DNA of 64,000 bases, taken from the NCBI GenBank assembly GCA_018268055.1, contig JAFDXF010000011.1, positions 21,302 through 85,301 of the forward strand, given 5' to 3'. Position 1 is the first letter of the stretch; the number at the start of each line of letters is the position of its first letter. This document shows positions 18,802-28,317 of the stretch, one piece after another. This DNA comes from Bacteroidota bacterium (GTDB lineage: Bacteria > Bacteroidota > Bacteroidia > Chitinophagales > Chitinophagaceae). The position numbers and the translations under genes are program-made. The notes under the pieces were generated by a model that was given only the letters and a program-made list of their open reading frames with translations, was not told where the DNA came from and did no database searches.

Positions 18802-20355
18802 ATGAACAAAGAATTAATTATTAACACAGTTCCGCAAGGTGTAGAAATAGCCTTGCTGGAAGACAAAAAGCTCGTAGAACTGCATAACGAAAAAAGTGAT
18901 GCACGTTTTGCTGTGGGTGATTTGTATTTGGGTAAAGTGAAGAAACTGATACCCGGACTTAATGCTGCATTTGTAGATGTGGGTTTTGAGAAAGATGCAT
19001 TTCTACATTATACCGACTTAAGCCCTTATGCTAAATCATTGCTCAAGTTTACAAACTTGTGTATCAATGATAATACTGAGCAAGGACTTGATTTTTCAAA
19101 ATTTACAATAGAGCCGGAAATTATCAAAACCGGAAAGATCAATGAGGTATTGAATGGCAAGCCAAATGTTTTAGTACAGATATTAAAAGAGCCAATCGCT
19201 GCAAAAGGCCCAAGGCTTAGTTGCGAAATTTCATTACCCGGCCGATTCGTAGTACTTACTCCTTTCAATGATATTGTAGCTGTTTCACGAAAAATTCATT
19301 CTTCGGAAGAAAGAAAGCGATTACAAAAAATTGTTGAAGCAATCAAGAGTAAAAATTTTGGTGTTATTGTTCGTACAGCTGCCGAAGGAAAGAATACGGC
19401 CGAATTGCATGAAGACCTTTCTGCTTTAATGGCAATGTGGCAAAGTATCATGCAAAACTTAAAAGGAGCAGTAGCGCCTACTCGCATTTTGAGTGAACAA
19501 ACAAAGACGAACAGTATTCTCAGAGATTTATTGAATGAAGATTTTAATAAGATTGTTGTAAATGATAAAAATATTTACAGCGATACTCGTAACTATATCC
19601 AAAAGATTGCTCCCGAAAAATCGGATATTGTTTCATTCTATCAAAACGGTTCACCCATTTTTGATTCCTATGGTATTACAAAGCAAGTAAAATCGTCTTT
19701 TGGGAAAACGGTGAATTTAGATAGTGGAGCATATATCATTATAGAACACACCGAAGCATTGCACGTAATAGACGTTAACAGTGGTTACAAAAGTGTAAGC
19801 AATAATCAGGAACAAAATGCTTTAGAAACAAACTTAGAAGCGGCAGAAGAAATTGCAAGGCAACTGCGTTTGCGAGATATTGGCGGGATCATTGTCGTAG
19901 ATTTTATAGACATGAAACTTCCTGAAAACAAACGGAAGTTAATGGAGCAGATGGAAGAATATATGAAGGCAGACAGAGCAAAGCATGCTGTACTTCCTAT
20001 TTCAAAATTTGGATTGATGCAAATAACCCGGCAAAGAATGAAGCCGGAAATGAATATCAATACATTGGAGGTTTGCCCTACTTGTAATGGTACAGGAAAA
20101 ATAACATCCACCCTTATATTAGAAGATGATATTGAGAAAAATTTAAACTATCTCATTACGCATCAGAATAAGAATTTGAAATTAGTAGTGCATCCAATTA
20201 TATATGCATACCTAACTAAAGGCTGGCCTTGGAGTACACGAATGGCAAAATGGAAACGCAAGTTTGGTCAGAAAACAAGATTGGAACAAAACACTAATTA
20301 TCATCTTACCGAATACCGATTTTTTGATCAGCATGATGAAGAGATAAAACTGTAA
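18802..20355 (+). CDS. rng: Ribonuclease E/G family endoribonuclease
   Basis: 517 aa from the ATG at 18802; the in-frame extension upstream is not family-like. RNase G type: an N-terminal S1 RNA-binding domain (about 35-125, VGDLYLGKVKKLIPGLNAAFVDVGFEKDAFLH), then the catalytic region with HVIDVNSGYKS at about 321 and IIVVDFIDM at about 367, whose Asp residues bind Mg, and the zinc-link CPTCNGTGK at about 424. It processes rRNA and turns over mRNA from 5'-monophosphate ends. It lacks the long C-terminal scaffold of RNase E. It follows the HU and COX24-like genes and ends in a terminator. Confidence 0.94.
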   Translation: MNKELIINTVPQGVEIALLEDKKLVELHNEKSDARFAVGDLYLGKVKKLIPGLNAAFVDVGFEKDAFLHYTDLSPYAKSLLKFTNLCINDNTEQGLDFSKFTIEPEIIKTGKINEVLNGKPNVLVQILKEPIAAKGPRLSCEISLPGRFVVLTPFNDIVAVSRKIHSSEERKRLQKIVEAIKSKNFGVIVRTAAEGKNTAELHEDLSALMAMWQSIMQNLKGAVAPTRILSEQTKTNSILRDLLNEDFNKIVVNDKNIYSDTRNYIQKIAPEKSDIVSFYQNGSPIFDSYGITKQVKSSFGKTVNLDSGAYIIIEHTEALHVIDVNSGYKSVSNNQEQNALETNLEAAEEIARQLRLRDIGGIIVVDFIDMKLPENKRKLMEQMEEYMKADRAKHAVLPISKFGLMQITRQRMKPEMNINTLEVCPTCNGTGKITSTLILEDDIEKNLNYLITHQNKNLKLVVHPIIYAYLTKGWPWSTRMAKWKRKFGQKTRLEQNTNYHLTEYRFFDQHDEEIKL

Positions 20356-20396
20356 GTACATTTTTATATGGTGCAAAACATTTTAACATCATAAAT

Positions 20397-20428
20397 AAAA
20401 AACCCCGACTTCAATCGGGGTTTTTTAT
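20397..20428 (+). terminator. Bidirectional intrinsic terminator
   Basis: Stem aaccccga / tcggggtt (20401-20408 and 20415-20422), 6-nt loop, flanked by A and T runs on both sides. It separates rng (plus) from the SusD gene (minus). Confidence 0.9.
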
Positions 20429-20447
20429 TATTAGTAAACTTATTCAA

Positions 20448-21794
20448 TTAATATCCATCGTTCTGAACAATCACACCTTTTGAAGCATCCACTTCTCTTT
20501 GTGGAATAGGTAAAACCAGTTTATTAGCATCATAAGGGAATCCATCTGAGCTAAGTTTCAATCGCTTCATATCGTGAATAGCGTGCCCTTCATGCGCTAG
20601 TTCTAATTTTCTTTCAGCAAGTATATCAACTAGTGTTACTGCACCTAATGTTGAAAGGCCGGCACGAACTCTTGTGCGGTTTACATCTTGAACCGGTGTA
20701 GCACCCACAGTAGTTCCTGCTCTGAAATTAGCTTCTGCACGATTCAGATACATTTCGGCAAGACGCATAATGGGAACATTTTTATACTGAAGTTTCCATT
20801 TACCACTACGCACTTCACCGGCACCGGTATAGAATAATGCTAAGCGAGCATCAGATGGTGTGTAAAGTGCTAAATGTGGTGCAAGCACTGCTACATCTCC
20901 ATCACGGCCACCGTAAGCAGGAATAGACCAAAAGAGTTGCATAGAATTATCACCATCTTGAGCCGATACTTGCATTGCAAATAAATACTCAGAAGGGTTA
21001 GAACTATTGTTAAAAGCATCGGCATAAGTAGAAGTCAAACTTTTACCTGCTGCGGTAGCTTGCGAAATAGATCTATCGGCAGCATCTCTTGCAGATGGAT
21101 AGTTTGCCATTTGTAGATATACACGAGAAAGCATCCCCGCTGCCACAAACTTGCTGGCATATACGCCATTGTTTGCAGGCAATAGATTCTCTGCTTCAGT
21201 CAAGTCGGCAATTACTTGTGTATATGTTTGTTCTACTGTACTTCTGGGAACATAAGAACTTTGATCAATTCCGCGTGTTGGTGCAAGTACAATTGGTAGT
21301 CCTTTGTTGGAAGTTACATTTCCTGCACTATATGGTTTTGCGAATAGTTTTACTAATTCAAAATACATAGCGCCTCTTAAAAATAGTGCTTCGCCTTTTA
21401 CTCTATTTTGATCGGCTGTATTCACAACACTAATAGCACTGAGTACATTGTTGCAGATATTGATTGCTCTATATCCGTTTGTCCAAGTGTCTCTTACATA
21501 AGAATTTGTTTTTAGAATTGCTTTTTGCCAAATTTCACGCGGCTGATTATAGGTACCTTCCCATCTTATTTCGCCATTAGCGCCTAGTAATTCTGAAAAG
21601 AGTAATAAGTCAGCGCCGTATAAATCAAAACTACTGACTGCATCATAAGCGCCATTTAATACTTTCTTTACATTAGCATCAGAACTTAATGCTACTTCTT
21701 CAGCAACACTTTGCTGAGGTAATAAATCCAATTTCTTACCACACGAAGTGATAAGCATTGAAAATAATGAGGTTGCAATTATATAACGTTTCAT
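20448..21794 (-). CDS. RagB/SusD-family nutrient-uptake outer-membrane lipoprotein
   Basis: 448 aa. The signal peptide ends in the lipobox LITSC (Cys18), so it is a surface lipoprotein. SusD-like proteins lid the SusC channel and bind the substrate. It shows the N-terminal SusD-like TPR region (NVKKVLNGAYDAVSS, RGAMYFELVKLFAKPYS) and the C-terminal RagB block MRLAEMYLNRAEANFRAG followed by ILAERKLELAHEGHAIHDMKRL and LPIPQREVDASKG. It lies 20 bp after the SusC gene in the same operon. No glycosidase, peptidase or sigma/anti-sigma gene accompanies the pair, so the ligand cannot be named. Confidence 0.95.
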   Translation of the reverse strand: MKRYIIATSLFSMLITSCGKKLDLLPQQSVAEEVALSSDANVKKVLNGAYDAVSSFDLYGADLLLFSELLGANGEIRWEGTYNQPREIWQKAILKTNSYVRDTWTNGYRAINICNNVLSAISVVNTADQNRVKGEALFLRGAMYFELVKLFAKPYSAGNVTSNKGLPIVLAPTRGIDQSSYVPRSTVEQTYTQVIADLTEAENLLPANNGVYASKFVAAGMLSRVYLQMANYPSARDAADRSISQATAAGKSLTSTYADAFNNSSNPSEYLFAMQVSAQDGDNSMQLFWSIPAYGGRDGDVAVLAPHLALYTPSDARLALFYTGAGEVRSGKWKLQYKNVPIMRLAEMYLNRAEANFRAGTTVGATPVQDVNRTRVRAGLSTLGAVTLVDILAERKLELAHEGHAIHDMKRLKLSSDGFPYDANKLVLPIPQREVDASKGVIVQNDGY

Positions 21795-21814
21795 AATTTT
21801 CTTTGTTTTAAGGG

Positions 21815-24800
21815 TTAAAATCCAAGATTAATACCAAAGGTTACAGATTTAATTTGTGGAGCTGAGTAAAAATCACCTCCTTGATTGCGGTTTGAAGAAC
21901 GATAATCTGTATTTACTTCAGGATCCCAACCTGTGTATTTTGTAAATGTTGCCAGATTTACTCCTGTAACATACAATTTCGCTGAACGAATTTTTAATCT
22001 GTTCAGCGTTTTAGTAGGAATGTTATAAGCAAATGTTAGATTTTTCAAACGTACATAACTTCCATTTTCAATATATCTGCTTGATGCACCTGTACCATTG
22101 CCATAGCTGAGTCTTAATTGAGGAACATCGGTAACATCTCCTGGTTTTTGCCAACGACGTATTTGATCTTTTGTCTGATTATCAAACCAGTCAAAGCTGG
22201 CAGACATAAAACCACCTGCACCATTTAAAATTTGATTGCCAAAAACACCTTGGAAGAGTACATTCAATTCAAAACCTTTGTAAGAAAATGTATTGTTTAA
22301 TCCGCCAATCCAATCTGGATTTGGATCACCTACTACGAAATTACCTGCATCATTGTAGTCATTGGTTTTGGTTTTACCGTCTTGTTCATAATATAGTGCA
22401 TCACCATTAGCTGGATCTACACCTGCATATTTAGGTCCGTAAAACACACCTATCGCTTGTCCTACCATTAATGAATTCAAATAACGACCATCATTGCCGG
22501 GAATTAAAGTTTGTGTACCGTCAAGTTTTGTTATTTTGTTTTTGTTATTAGAAAGATTAAAACTAGTATTCCATTTAAAGAATTTACCATTGAAGTTTGT
22601 AGAATTGATTACAAACTCAACACCTTTATTTTGCATTGCACCAACGTTTACTGTCTGTGTCGTAAATCCGGATGTGCCCGGTACAGGTACATTATAAATA
22701 AGGTCTTTTGTATTTCTTACATAGTAATCAACCTCGCCCGATATACGATTATTGAATAATCCGAAATCAAATCCAAGATCTGTTTCCTGAGATTTTTCCC
22801 ATTTCAATTTTGGATTGGCTAATTGAGTAGGAACTAAACCTGAAACATTATTATATTTTGCTGCACCGTAAAGTCCCAATTGAGGGAAGTTTCCGAAACC
22901 ATCAGCGTTACCCGTAAGACCAAAACTTCCACGAAGTTTTAAGAAGCTCAACCATTTTACTGATTTTAGAAAATCTTCTTCTGTTAAAATCCAACCTGCA
23001 GATACAGCAGGGAAGAATCCATATTTGTTATCCTTACCAAATTTTGAAGAACCATCTACTCTTCCACTTACATTCAAAAGATACCTGTCTTTAAATTTAT
23101 AGTTGGCTCTTGCAAAGTAAGATAGGAACGAAGCTTCTGTAAGTGTAGATGTGCCACCGGTAATACGTCCTGCACTTGCTAAGGTACGCAGTGCATCTAC
23201 TGGAAAATCTTCACCATAAACATTGGCATAATCACTGGTATATTTTTGGAAAGACATACCTAATGTAGCATCTATACTATGCACTCCTGCAAAGCTTTTA
23301 ACGTAATTGAAATAGTTGTTTGTATTGTACGTGAATGTTCTGTACCAATCAGATTCAGCATATCCATTGGTAGATTGGCCAATAATGGTTTTGGAACCGT
23401 AGAACATATTATCATTCTGCTGCAATAAGTCTATGCCATATTCTGTTCTGAAAGTCAAGTCTTTTGTGAATTTATAATTCAGATACATATTGCCCAGGTT
23501 TCTATAGGTAGTGGACAAGTATTTTGAATTTTCCAATTCTATCAAGCCGTTGTAATAAGTAGTAACGGGGCGGTCGTATAAGTTACCATTTTGATCTCTT
23601 ACAGGGGTAACAGGTGATAAAGCCACTAATTGCATGGGCGTATAAAATTGATTGTCATTTCCTACTCTGTGCCCTTGTGTTTTAGACAAGCCTAAGTTAA
23701 ACCCGATTTTTAATTTGGTAGTTGCCTCATGCTCTAAATTAATTCTACTTGAAAAGCGTTCAAAGTTGTTGCCAACTAAGATACCATCTTGATTAGAGTA
23801 GCCACCGCTGATATAGAATCTTGTTTTATCTGTACCGCCTGAAGCGTTGATATCAATAATTTTTGTGCGGGATGCTGAATTGTATGCAAGCTTTTCCCAA
23901 TTGGTATTTGTTTCTACATTTCTCCAATTAGAATAACCGGAGTAACGGGTAAGTCTTCTTTCTGCAAACTCCAACCATGAACCCGGATATTCGGCGGGGT
24001 TTGATGGATCCACTCCTTCAATATGATCACTATTGATAGCTGCTTCTCTTAATAAGTCGATATATTCTTTTGCATCTAAAAATGCACGATGATGTGTTGG
24101 ATTGTTTACGCCATATTGCGCATTCACATTCAGTAAAGTTTTACCGGCTCTGCCTTTTTTAGTAGTAATCAATACTACACCATTAGCAGCTCTTGAACCA
24201 TAAATAGCAGCAGCAGAAGCATCTTTCAAAATGTCAAATGATTCTATTTCATTGAAGTTGATATCGGCTAATGAATTTCCTGAAATTCCATCAGTGTTTA
24301 TTGGCACACCATCTACTACATACAATGGATCATTTGAAGCACTTAATGAACCGGCGCCTCTGATTCTTACTTTTATACCTTCACCTACTTTACCACTATT
24401 GGATTCTACAAAAACGCCTGATGCTCTTCCTTGAAGTGCTGAGTTAAAGTTAGCAACCGGTGTGTTGGCAATTTCCGAACCTTTTACACGAGCAATATTG
24501 CCGGTAAGGTCTTTCTTGATTTTTGTACCAAAGCCTACAACAACTACTTCGTTCAGGCTTTGAGCTTCGCCGGTCTTTAAAGAAATTTGATATGATGTGC
24601 CTGATATAGCTAAGTCTTGTGTTTGATATCCTACTGCAGATACCACCAAGGTTTTAGATTTATCAGAAACTGTTAATGAAAATGAACCATCATTAGCGGT
24701 AATAGTACCATGATTGGTTCCTTTTTCCATAATTGATGCACCGGCTATTGGAGCACCATTATTGTCTGTTACTTTACCCGTTAGCACTTTGTTTTGTGCC

Positions 24801-24859
24801 AGTAGCATTTGTACCGACAAAACAATAAAGGCCAACACAAGCATAAATTTTTTTCTCAT
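21815..24859 (-). CDS. SusC/RagA-family TonB-linked outer-membrane transporter
   Basis: 1014 aa, a usual length. Order: signal peptide (1-21), CarboxypepD_reg-like domain (about 25-100, LTGKVTDNNGAPIAGASIMEKG), the TonB-interacting segment EVVVVGFGTKIKKDLTG (about 104-120), plug (about 125-235 with VRIRGAGSLSASNDPLYVVDGVPI) and a large barrel ending in TFGINLGF with a terminal Phe. It imports a large ligand across the outer membrane with TonB energy and its SusD partner. It is the first gene of the two-gene operon, with a recognisable promoter 60-90 bp upstream. Confidence 0.96.
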   Translation of the reverse strand: MRKKFMLVLAFIVLSVQMLLAQNKVLTGKVTDNNGAPIAGASIMEKGTNHGTITANDGSFSLTVSDKSKTLVVSAVGYQTQDLAISGTSYQISLKTGEAQSLNEVVVVGFGTKIKKDLTGNIARVKGSEIANTPVANFNSALQGRASGVFVESNSGKVGEGIKVRIRGAGSLSASNDPLYVVDGVPINTDGISGNSLADINFNEIESFDILKDASAAAIYGSRAANGVVLITTKKGRAGKTLLNVNAQYGVNNPTHHRAFLDAKEYIDLLREAAINSDHIEGVDPSNPAEYPGSWLEFAERRLTRYSGYSNWRNVETNTNWEKLAYNSASRTKIIDINASGGTDKTRFYISGGYSNQDGILVGNNFERFSSRINLEHEATTKLKIGFNLGLSKTQGHRVGNDNQFYTPMQLVALSPVTPVRDQNGNLYDRPVTTYYNGLIELENSKYLSTTYRNLGNMYLNYKFTKDLTFRTEYGIDLLQQNDNMFYGSKTIIGQSTNGYAESDWYRTFTYNTNNYFNYVKSFAGVHSIDATLGMSFQKYTSDYANVYGEDFPVDALRTLASAGRITGGTSTLTEASFLSYFARANYKFKDRYLLNVSGRVDGSSKFGKDNKYGFFPAVSAGWILTEEDFLKSVKWLSFLKLRGSFGLTGNADGFGNFPQLGLYGAAKYNNVSGLVPTQLANPKLKWEKSQETDLGFDFGLFNNRISGEVDYYVRNTKDLIYNVPVPGTSGFTTQTVNVGAMQNKGVEFVINSTNFNGKFFKWNTSFNLSNNKNKITKLDGTQTLIPGNDGRYLNSLMVGQAIGVFYGPKYAGVDPANGDALYYEQDGKTKTNDYNDAGNFVVGDPNPDWIGGLNNTFSYKGFELNVLFQGVFGNQILNGAGGFMSASFDWFDNQTKDQIRRWQKPGDVTDVPQLRLSYGNGTGASSRYIENGSYVRLKNLTFAYNIPTKTLNRLKIRSAKLYVTGVNLATFTKYTGWDPEVNTDYRSSNRNQGGDFYSAPQIKSVTFGINLGF

Positions 24860-24920
24860 ACGTGTGGTTTTTATTTCTATCGAAGATAATTTAACATTTC
24901 TTTAAGCCCAAAAAAAATGC

Positions 24921-24951
24921 CAAATTATAAGTTTCAATTTCTGACTACCAA
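24921..24951 (-). promoter_or_regulatory. Putative promoter of the susCD operon
   Basis: On the minus strand TTG (24951-24949), 19-nt spacer, TATAATTTG (24929-24921). This is close to the TTTG-N19-TAnnTTTG consensus, with one extra base in the -7 element. It lies about 60 bp upstream of the SusC ATG. Confidence 0.5.
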
Positions 24952-24975
24952 CGTTTGTATTTATTTTTAAAAAAT

Positions 24976-25013
24976 AAAAGGCCGAATCAAGAAAAAATCT
25001 GATTCGGCCTTTT
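24976..25013 (-). terminator. Strong terminator after the zinc peptidase gene
   Basis: Perfect 14-bp stem (24976-24989 with 25000-25013, core ggccgaatca / tgattcggcc) and 10-nt loop. On the minus strand it is followed by a T-rich tract, so it ends transcription of the gene at 25033. Confidence 0.9.
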
Positions 25014-25032
25014 GATCAAATAATTTATTTGA

Positions 25033-25728
25033 CTAGCTTCTGTCTCTGCTATTCATGTAGATCATTATATATTGTACCAATTGTACTACGGCAGCCAATG
25101 CGGCTACCACATAAGTGGTAGCAGCCCACTTCAAAGCATCTTTTGCTTTTGGATATTCATCGCTATTTGTCACATTCGTTTTATCCAACCAAGCTAAGGC
25201 TCTTTTGCTTGCATCAAATTCTACAGGAAGAGTAACCAAGGTAAACAGTACCGTTACACTCATTACAATGATTCCGATTAATAAAACAGTAGGGTTTTTG
25301 GTAGTAGCTAAAAGAATTATGCCGGCAAGCAATACCCAATTTACCAGCATCGAGCTAAATTGTACGGCAGGAACCATTTTGCTACGAAAAACCAGTGGGC
25401 CATAATTGGTAGCGTGTTGGACAGCATGACCACATTCGTGGGCAGCTACTGCCGCTGCGGATATGCTTGTACCATTATAAACATCAGGGCTCAAGTTTAC
25501 GGTTTTATTGGCTGGATTGTAGTGATCGCTCAAAAACCCATCAACAGAAGTAACATTTACGTCAAAAATGCCATTTTCTCGGAGCATTTTTTCAGCAATT
25601 TCCCGTCCGGACATGCCATTTGCCAATGGAATTTTGGCGTATTTGTTGAATTTGCTTTTTAATACAGCAGAAACCAAAAAACTGATTCCCAAAAAGAGCA
25701 TTGATACTAAAAAAATTTCGTTTGACAT
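25033..25728 (-). CDS. Membrane zinc metallopeptidase (Zn_peptidase_2/YugP type)
   Basis: 231 aa. An N-terminal helix (5-24) is followed by a soluble part with NPANKTVNLSPDVYNGTSISAAAVAAHECGHAVQHA, where His97, Glu98 and His101 form the HExxH zinc site; then two or three helices (about 120-160 and 208-226). This is the neutral zinc metallopeptidase family PF04298, whose physiological substrate is not known. It stands alone with its own terminator. Confidence 0.92.
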   Translation of the reverse strand: MSNEIFLVSMLFLGISFLVSAVLKSKFNKYAKIPLANGMSGREIAEKMLRENGIFDVNVTSVDGFLSDHYNPANKTVNLSPDVYNGTSISAAAVAAHECGHAVQHATNYGPLVFRSKMVPAVQFSSMLVNWVLLAGIILLATTKNPTVLLIGIIVMSVTVLFTLVTLPVEFDASKRALAWLDKTNVTNSDEYPKAKDALKWAATTYVVAALAAVVQLVQYIMIYMNSRDRS

Positions 25729-26033
25729 AGTTTAAAATTTGCAGTTTTAGACAAAATAATTATCAAATTCCCGTCCAATTATTTTTAATTATTTTTTAAA
25801 GACTTTTTGTCATTTTTTGTACAATTTTTATTTCTTTTGAGATAATTGTTTAAACAAAATATCAATATAATTAACTGATTATCAGTAGTATATATTATAT
25901 TGACCAATTGTCAAAAGTTGGGGTAGAATTAGATGTCTTTAGATTAAAGTTATTCACAAACTCAAAAATTAATTTTGAAATTTGAGCCTAAATAGTAATT
26001 TAGCAATAGAATTTAATGGGTTAGTAAGTAAGG

Positions 26034-26060
26034 GGGTCAATCAAAAGATTGGCCCTTTTT
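26034..26060 (+). terminator. Orphan intrinsic terminator in the radA upstream region
   Basis: 9-bp stem gggtcaatc / gattggccc (26034-26042 and 26047-26055, one G-T pair), AAAA loop, T5 tail. It lies on the plus strand 134 bp before radA, and the nearest upstream gene is on the other strand. A TAATTTAG at 25996-26003 with TTTG 18 nt upstream is a weak promoter candidate that would give an RNA of about 50 nt. Confidence 0.65.
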
Positions 26061-26131
26061 ACTTCGATGTAGATTTTTAAATTTTCCAACACATTTTTTT
26101 AATTAATGTTCATTCATTAATATTTTTTTTA

Positions 26132-26157
26132 AATGAATGATAAGTTTATCATTCATT
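26132..26157. promoter_or_regulatory. 12-bp perfect inverted repeat, possible radA operator
   Basis: AATGAATGATAA (26132-26143), GT, TTATCATTCATT (26146-26157), ending 36 bp before the radA ATG. A related half site, TTCATTCATTAA, lies just upstream (26109-26120). The dyad looks like a dimeric repressor site, but no regulator gene is adjacent. Confidence 0.45.
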
Positions 26158-26193
26158 CAATCGTTGAAACTATCAATCGTTTATCTTTATTCA

Positions 26194-27585
26194 ATGAGTA
26201 AAACGAAAACTGCATTTTTTTGTCAGAGCTGCGGATATGAAAGTGTAAAGTGGTTAGGTCAGTGTCCATCATGCAATCAATGGAACACATTTGTTGAAGA
26301 GATGATTCAAAAAGATAATTCAAAATCGAAAAGCGAGTGGAAAGATTATAACGACAGTGAGAAAAAGAATAAAACTGTTTCATTAAATCAAATACAAGCT
26401 ACTGAAGAAAAAAGAATCATTACTCCTGATGCTGAGTTGAATCGTGTTCTCGGTGGTGGTATTGTTCCCGGTAGCCTTGTACTCATAGCAGGTGAACCGG
26501 GCATTGGTAAGTCAACGTTGTTTTTGCAAAATGGTTTGCATTTAAAAAATACTTCTGTATTGTACATCAGTGGAGAAGAAAGTAGTTTACAAATAAAAAT
26601 GCGTGCAGACAGACTCGGATTAGAAAACCCGGATTTTTATTTGCTTACAGAAACATCTACACAGGAAATTTTTAAAGAAATAAAAAAATTAAAGCCTGCT
26701 ATAGTAATCGTTGATTCTATTCAAACATTACAAACGTCTTTTATTGATTCATCGCCGGGAAGCGTATCGCAAATAAGAGAATGCACTGCCGAGTTTCAAC
26801 GCTTTGCAAAAGAAACAGGAACACCGGTATTTTTGATTGGTCATATTACCAAAGACGGCACTATTGCAGGCCCTAAAATTTTGGAACATATTGTTGATAC
26901 AGTGTTACAATTTGAAGGCGACCGCCATTATGCATATCGAATTCTGCGTACACTTAAAAACAGATTTGGCAGTAGCTCTGAATTAGGCATTTATGAAATG
27001 TCCGATGTCGGAATGCGTGGCGTACTTAATCCGAGTGAAATTTTGATTACACAAAAAGAAGAACAGTTAAGCGGTATTGCTATTGCGGCAACGATGGAAG
27101 GCATCCGGCCTTTATTGATAGAAGTGCAAGCTTTGGTAACGCAATCTGTATATGGTACACCACAACGGACAGTAAGTGGTTTTGATTTGAGAAGACTTCA
27201 GTTGCTCTTGGCTGTACTAGAAAAAAGAGGTGGTTTCCATTTTGGAATGAAGGATGTGTTTTTAAATATTGCCGGAGGATTAAAGGTAGAAGACCCTTCG
27301 ATAGACCTTGCAGTACTTTGTGCTTTACTTTCTTCTTATGAAGATGCTCCGCTGCCTTCTAAATATTGTTTTGCAGGCGAAGTAGGATTAAGTGGTGAGA
27401 TAAGAGCAGTGAACCGAATAGAACAAAGAATAGCCGAAGCAGAAAAGCTGGGCTTTGAAAAAATCATTGTTTCTAAGTATAATTTGAGCAGTAAAAAATC
27501 CGGCTCAAAAGAAACCAATAAACATCAGCATATAGAAGTAGTGCCCATGGCAAAAGTGGAAGACTTGTATCGATATCTTTTTTAA
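26194..27585 (+). CDS. radA: DNA repair protein RadA
   Basis: 463 aa from the ATG at 26194 (MSKTKTAFFCQSCG); the in-frame extension upstream runs through the inverted repeat and is not family-like. It is a RecA-like ATPase that promotes branch migration in recombinational repair. The zinc finger is C10-x2-C13 and C24-x2-C27, Walker A is GEPGIGKST at about 100-108, the RadA-specific KNRFG motif is at about 256, and the Lon-like C-terminal domain runs from about 290 (GAIRPL-type sequence, FCFAGEVGLSGEIRAV). The comF gene begins right after the stop. Confidence 0.97.
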   Translation: MSKTKTAFFCQSCGYESVKWLGQCPSCNQWNTFVEEMIQKDNSKSKSEWKDYNDSEKKNKTVSLNQIQATEEKRIITPDAELNRVLGGGIVPGSLVLIAGEPGIGKSTLFLQNGLHLKNTSVLYISGEESSLQIKMRADRLGLENPDFYLLTETSTQEIFKEIKKLKPAIVIVDSIQTLQTSFIDSSPGSVSQIRECTAEFQRFAKETGTPVFLIGHITKDGTIAGPKILEHIVDTVLQFEGDRHYAYRILRTLKNRFGSSSELGIYEMSDVGMRGVLNPSEILITQKEEQLSGIAIAATMEGIRPLLIEVQALVTQSVYGTPQRTVSGFDLRRLQLLLAVLEKRGGFHFGMKDVFLNIAGGLKVEDPSIDLAVLCALLSSYEDAPLPSKYCFAGEVGLSGEIRAVNRIEQRIAEAEKLGFEKIIVSKYNLSSKKSGSKETNKHQHIEVVPMAKVEDLYRYLF

Positions 27586-28287
27586 ATGAGTAAACTAAAA
27601 GATATTAAAGATGCCGTATTGCAACTGATTTTCCCACACGTATGTGTTGGTTGTGGCAGCGATATTTTGAGTCAGGAAAATATTCTTTGTATGCGATGTA
27701 TTGCTTCTTTACCCGAAACCAATTATGAACTACATGCAGCCAACCCGGTTGAAAAAATATTTTGGGGAAGATTGCCATTGGCAAATGCAACGGCTCAGTA
27801 TTATTTTACCAAAGAATCTTTAGTACAACATTTAATGCACCAATTTAAGTATAAAGAAAATCGTGAATTGGGTTTGCAGTTAGGAATCATGATGGGCGAA
27901 CAATTAAAACAGTCCAAACGATTTGATGACGTTACAGCTTTAGTACCATTGCCATTATTTCCTATGAAAGAAAAAAAGAGAGGATATAATCAAGCTACAG
28001 TACTTTGTCAGGGAATAGCATCTGTATTGAAATTGCCGGTGTTGGACAAAGCTGTAACTCGTCCACAACATACCGAAACCCAAACAAAGAAAGGGCGTAT
28101 TGAGCGTTGGAAAAATGTAGAAGGTAAATTTTTGGTGAAGAATAGAGAACACTTGTTGGGGCATCATGTTTTATTGATAGATGATGTGATCACCACCGGT
28201 GCTACATTAGAATCTTGTGGTAATGAATTGTTGCAAATAGAAAACCTTAAACTGAGTGTAGCCACTCTTTGTGTGGCGAGTCATTAA
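27586..28287 (+). CDS. comF: ComF-family phosphoribosyltransferase-like protein
   Basis: 233 aa; its ATG directly follows the radA TAA, so the two are translated as a pair. The N-terminal zinc motif is C20-x2-C23 with C36-x2-C39 (VCVGCG, LCMRC). The phosphoribosyltransferase fold carries the PRPP loop VLLIDDVITTGATLESC at about 194-210. ComF proteins take part in DNA uptake in naturally competent bacteria. Pairing with RadA would suit DNA processing, although in Bacteroidota the function is not demonstrated. Confidence 0.9.
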   Translation: MSKLKDIKDAVLQLIFPHVCVGCGSDILSQENILCMRCIASLPETNYELHAANPVEKIFWGRLPLANATAQYYFTKESLVQHLMHQFKYKENRELGLQLGIMMGEQLKQSKRFDDVTALVPLPLFPMKEKKRGYNQATVLCQGIASVLKLPVLDKAVTRPQHTETQTKKGRIERWKNVEGKFLVKNREHLLGHHVLLIDDVITTGATLESCGNELLQIENLKLSVATLCVASH

Positions 28288-28317
28288 TGTCATTCACTTA
28301 GCCTAATTTTGAGGATA

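Larger units (their letters stand above)
25729..26193. other. AT-rich gene-free stretch upstream of radA
   Basis: No ORF is supported in 465 bp. It contains CTGATTATCAG (25875-25885), shared with the 18-kb gap, one DnaA-box-like TTATTCACA (25950-25958), a plus-strand intrinsic terminator (26034-26060) with no gene before it, and a 12-bp perfect inverted repeat (26132-26157) just before radA. The terminator suggests a short RNA or an attenuated radA leader. Confidence 0.45.

Noticed and set aside
18663..18866. Minus-strand ORF of 67 aa before rng
   Set aside because: It overlaps the start of rng, has no recognisable motif and no promoter-like sequence.
25729..26193. Replication origin
   Set aside because: The stretch is AT-rich and has one TTATTCACA box, but no cluster of DnaA boxes and no dnaA or dnaN nearby; gyrB at 42 kb is not enough.
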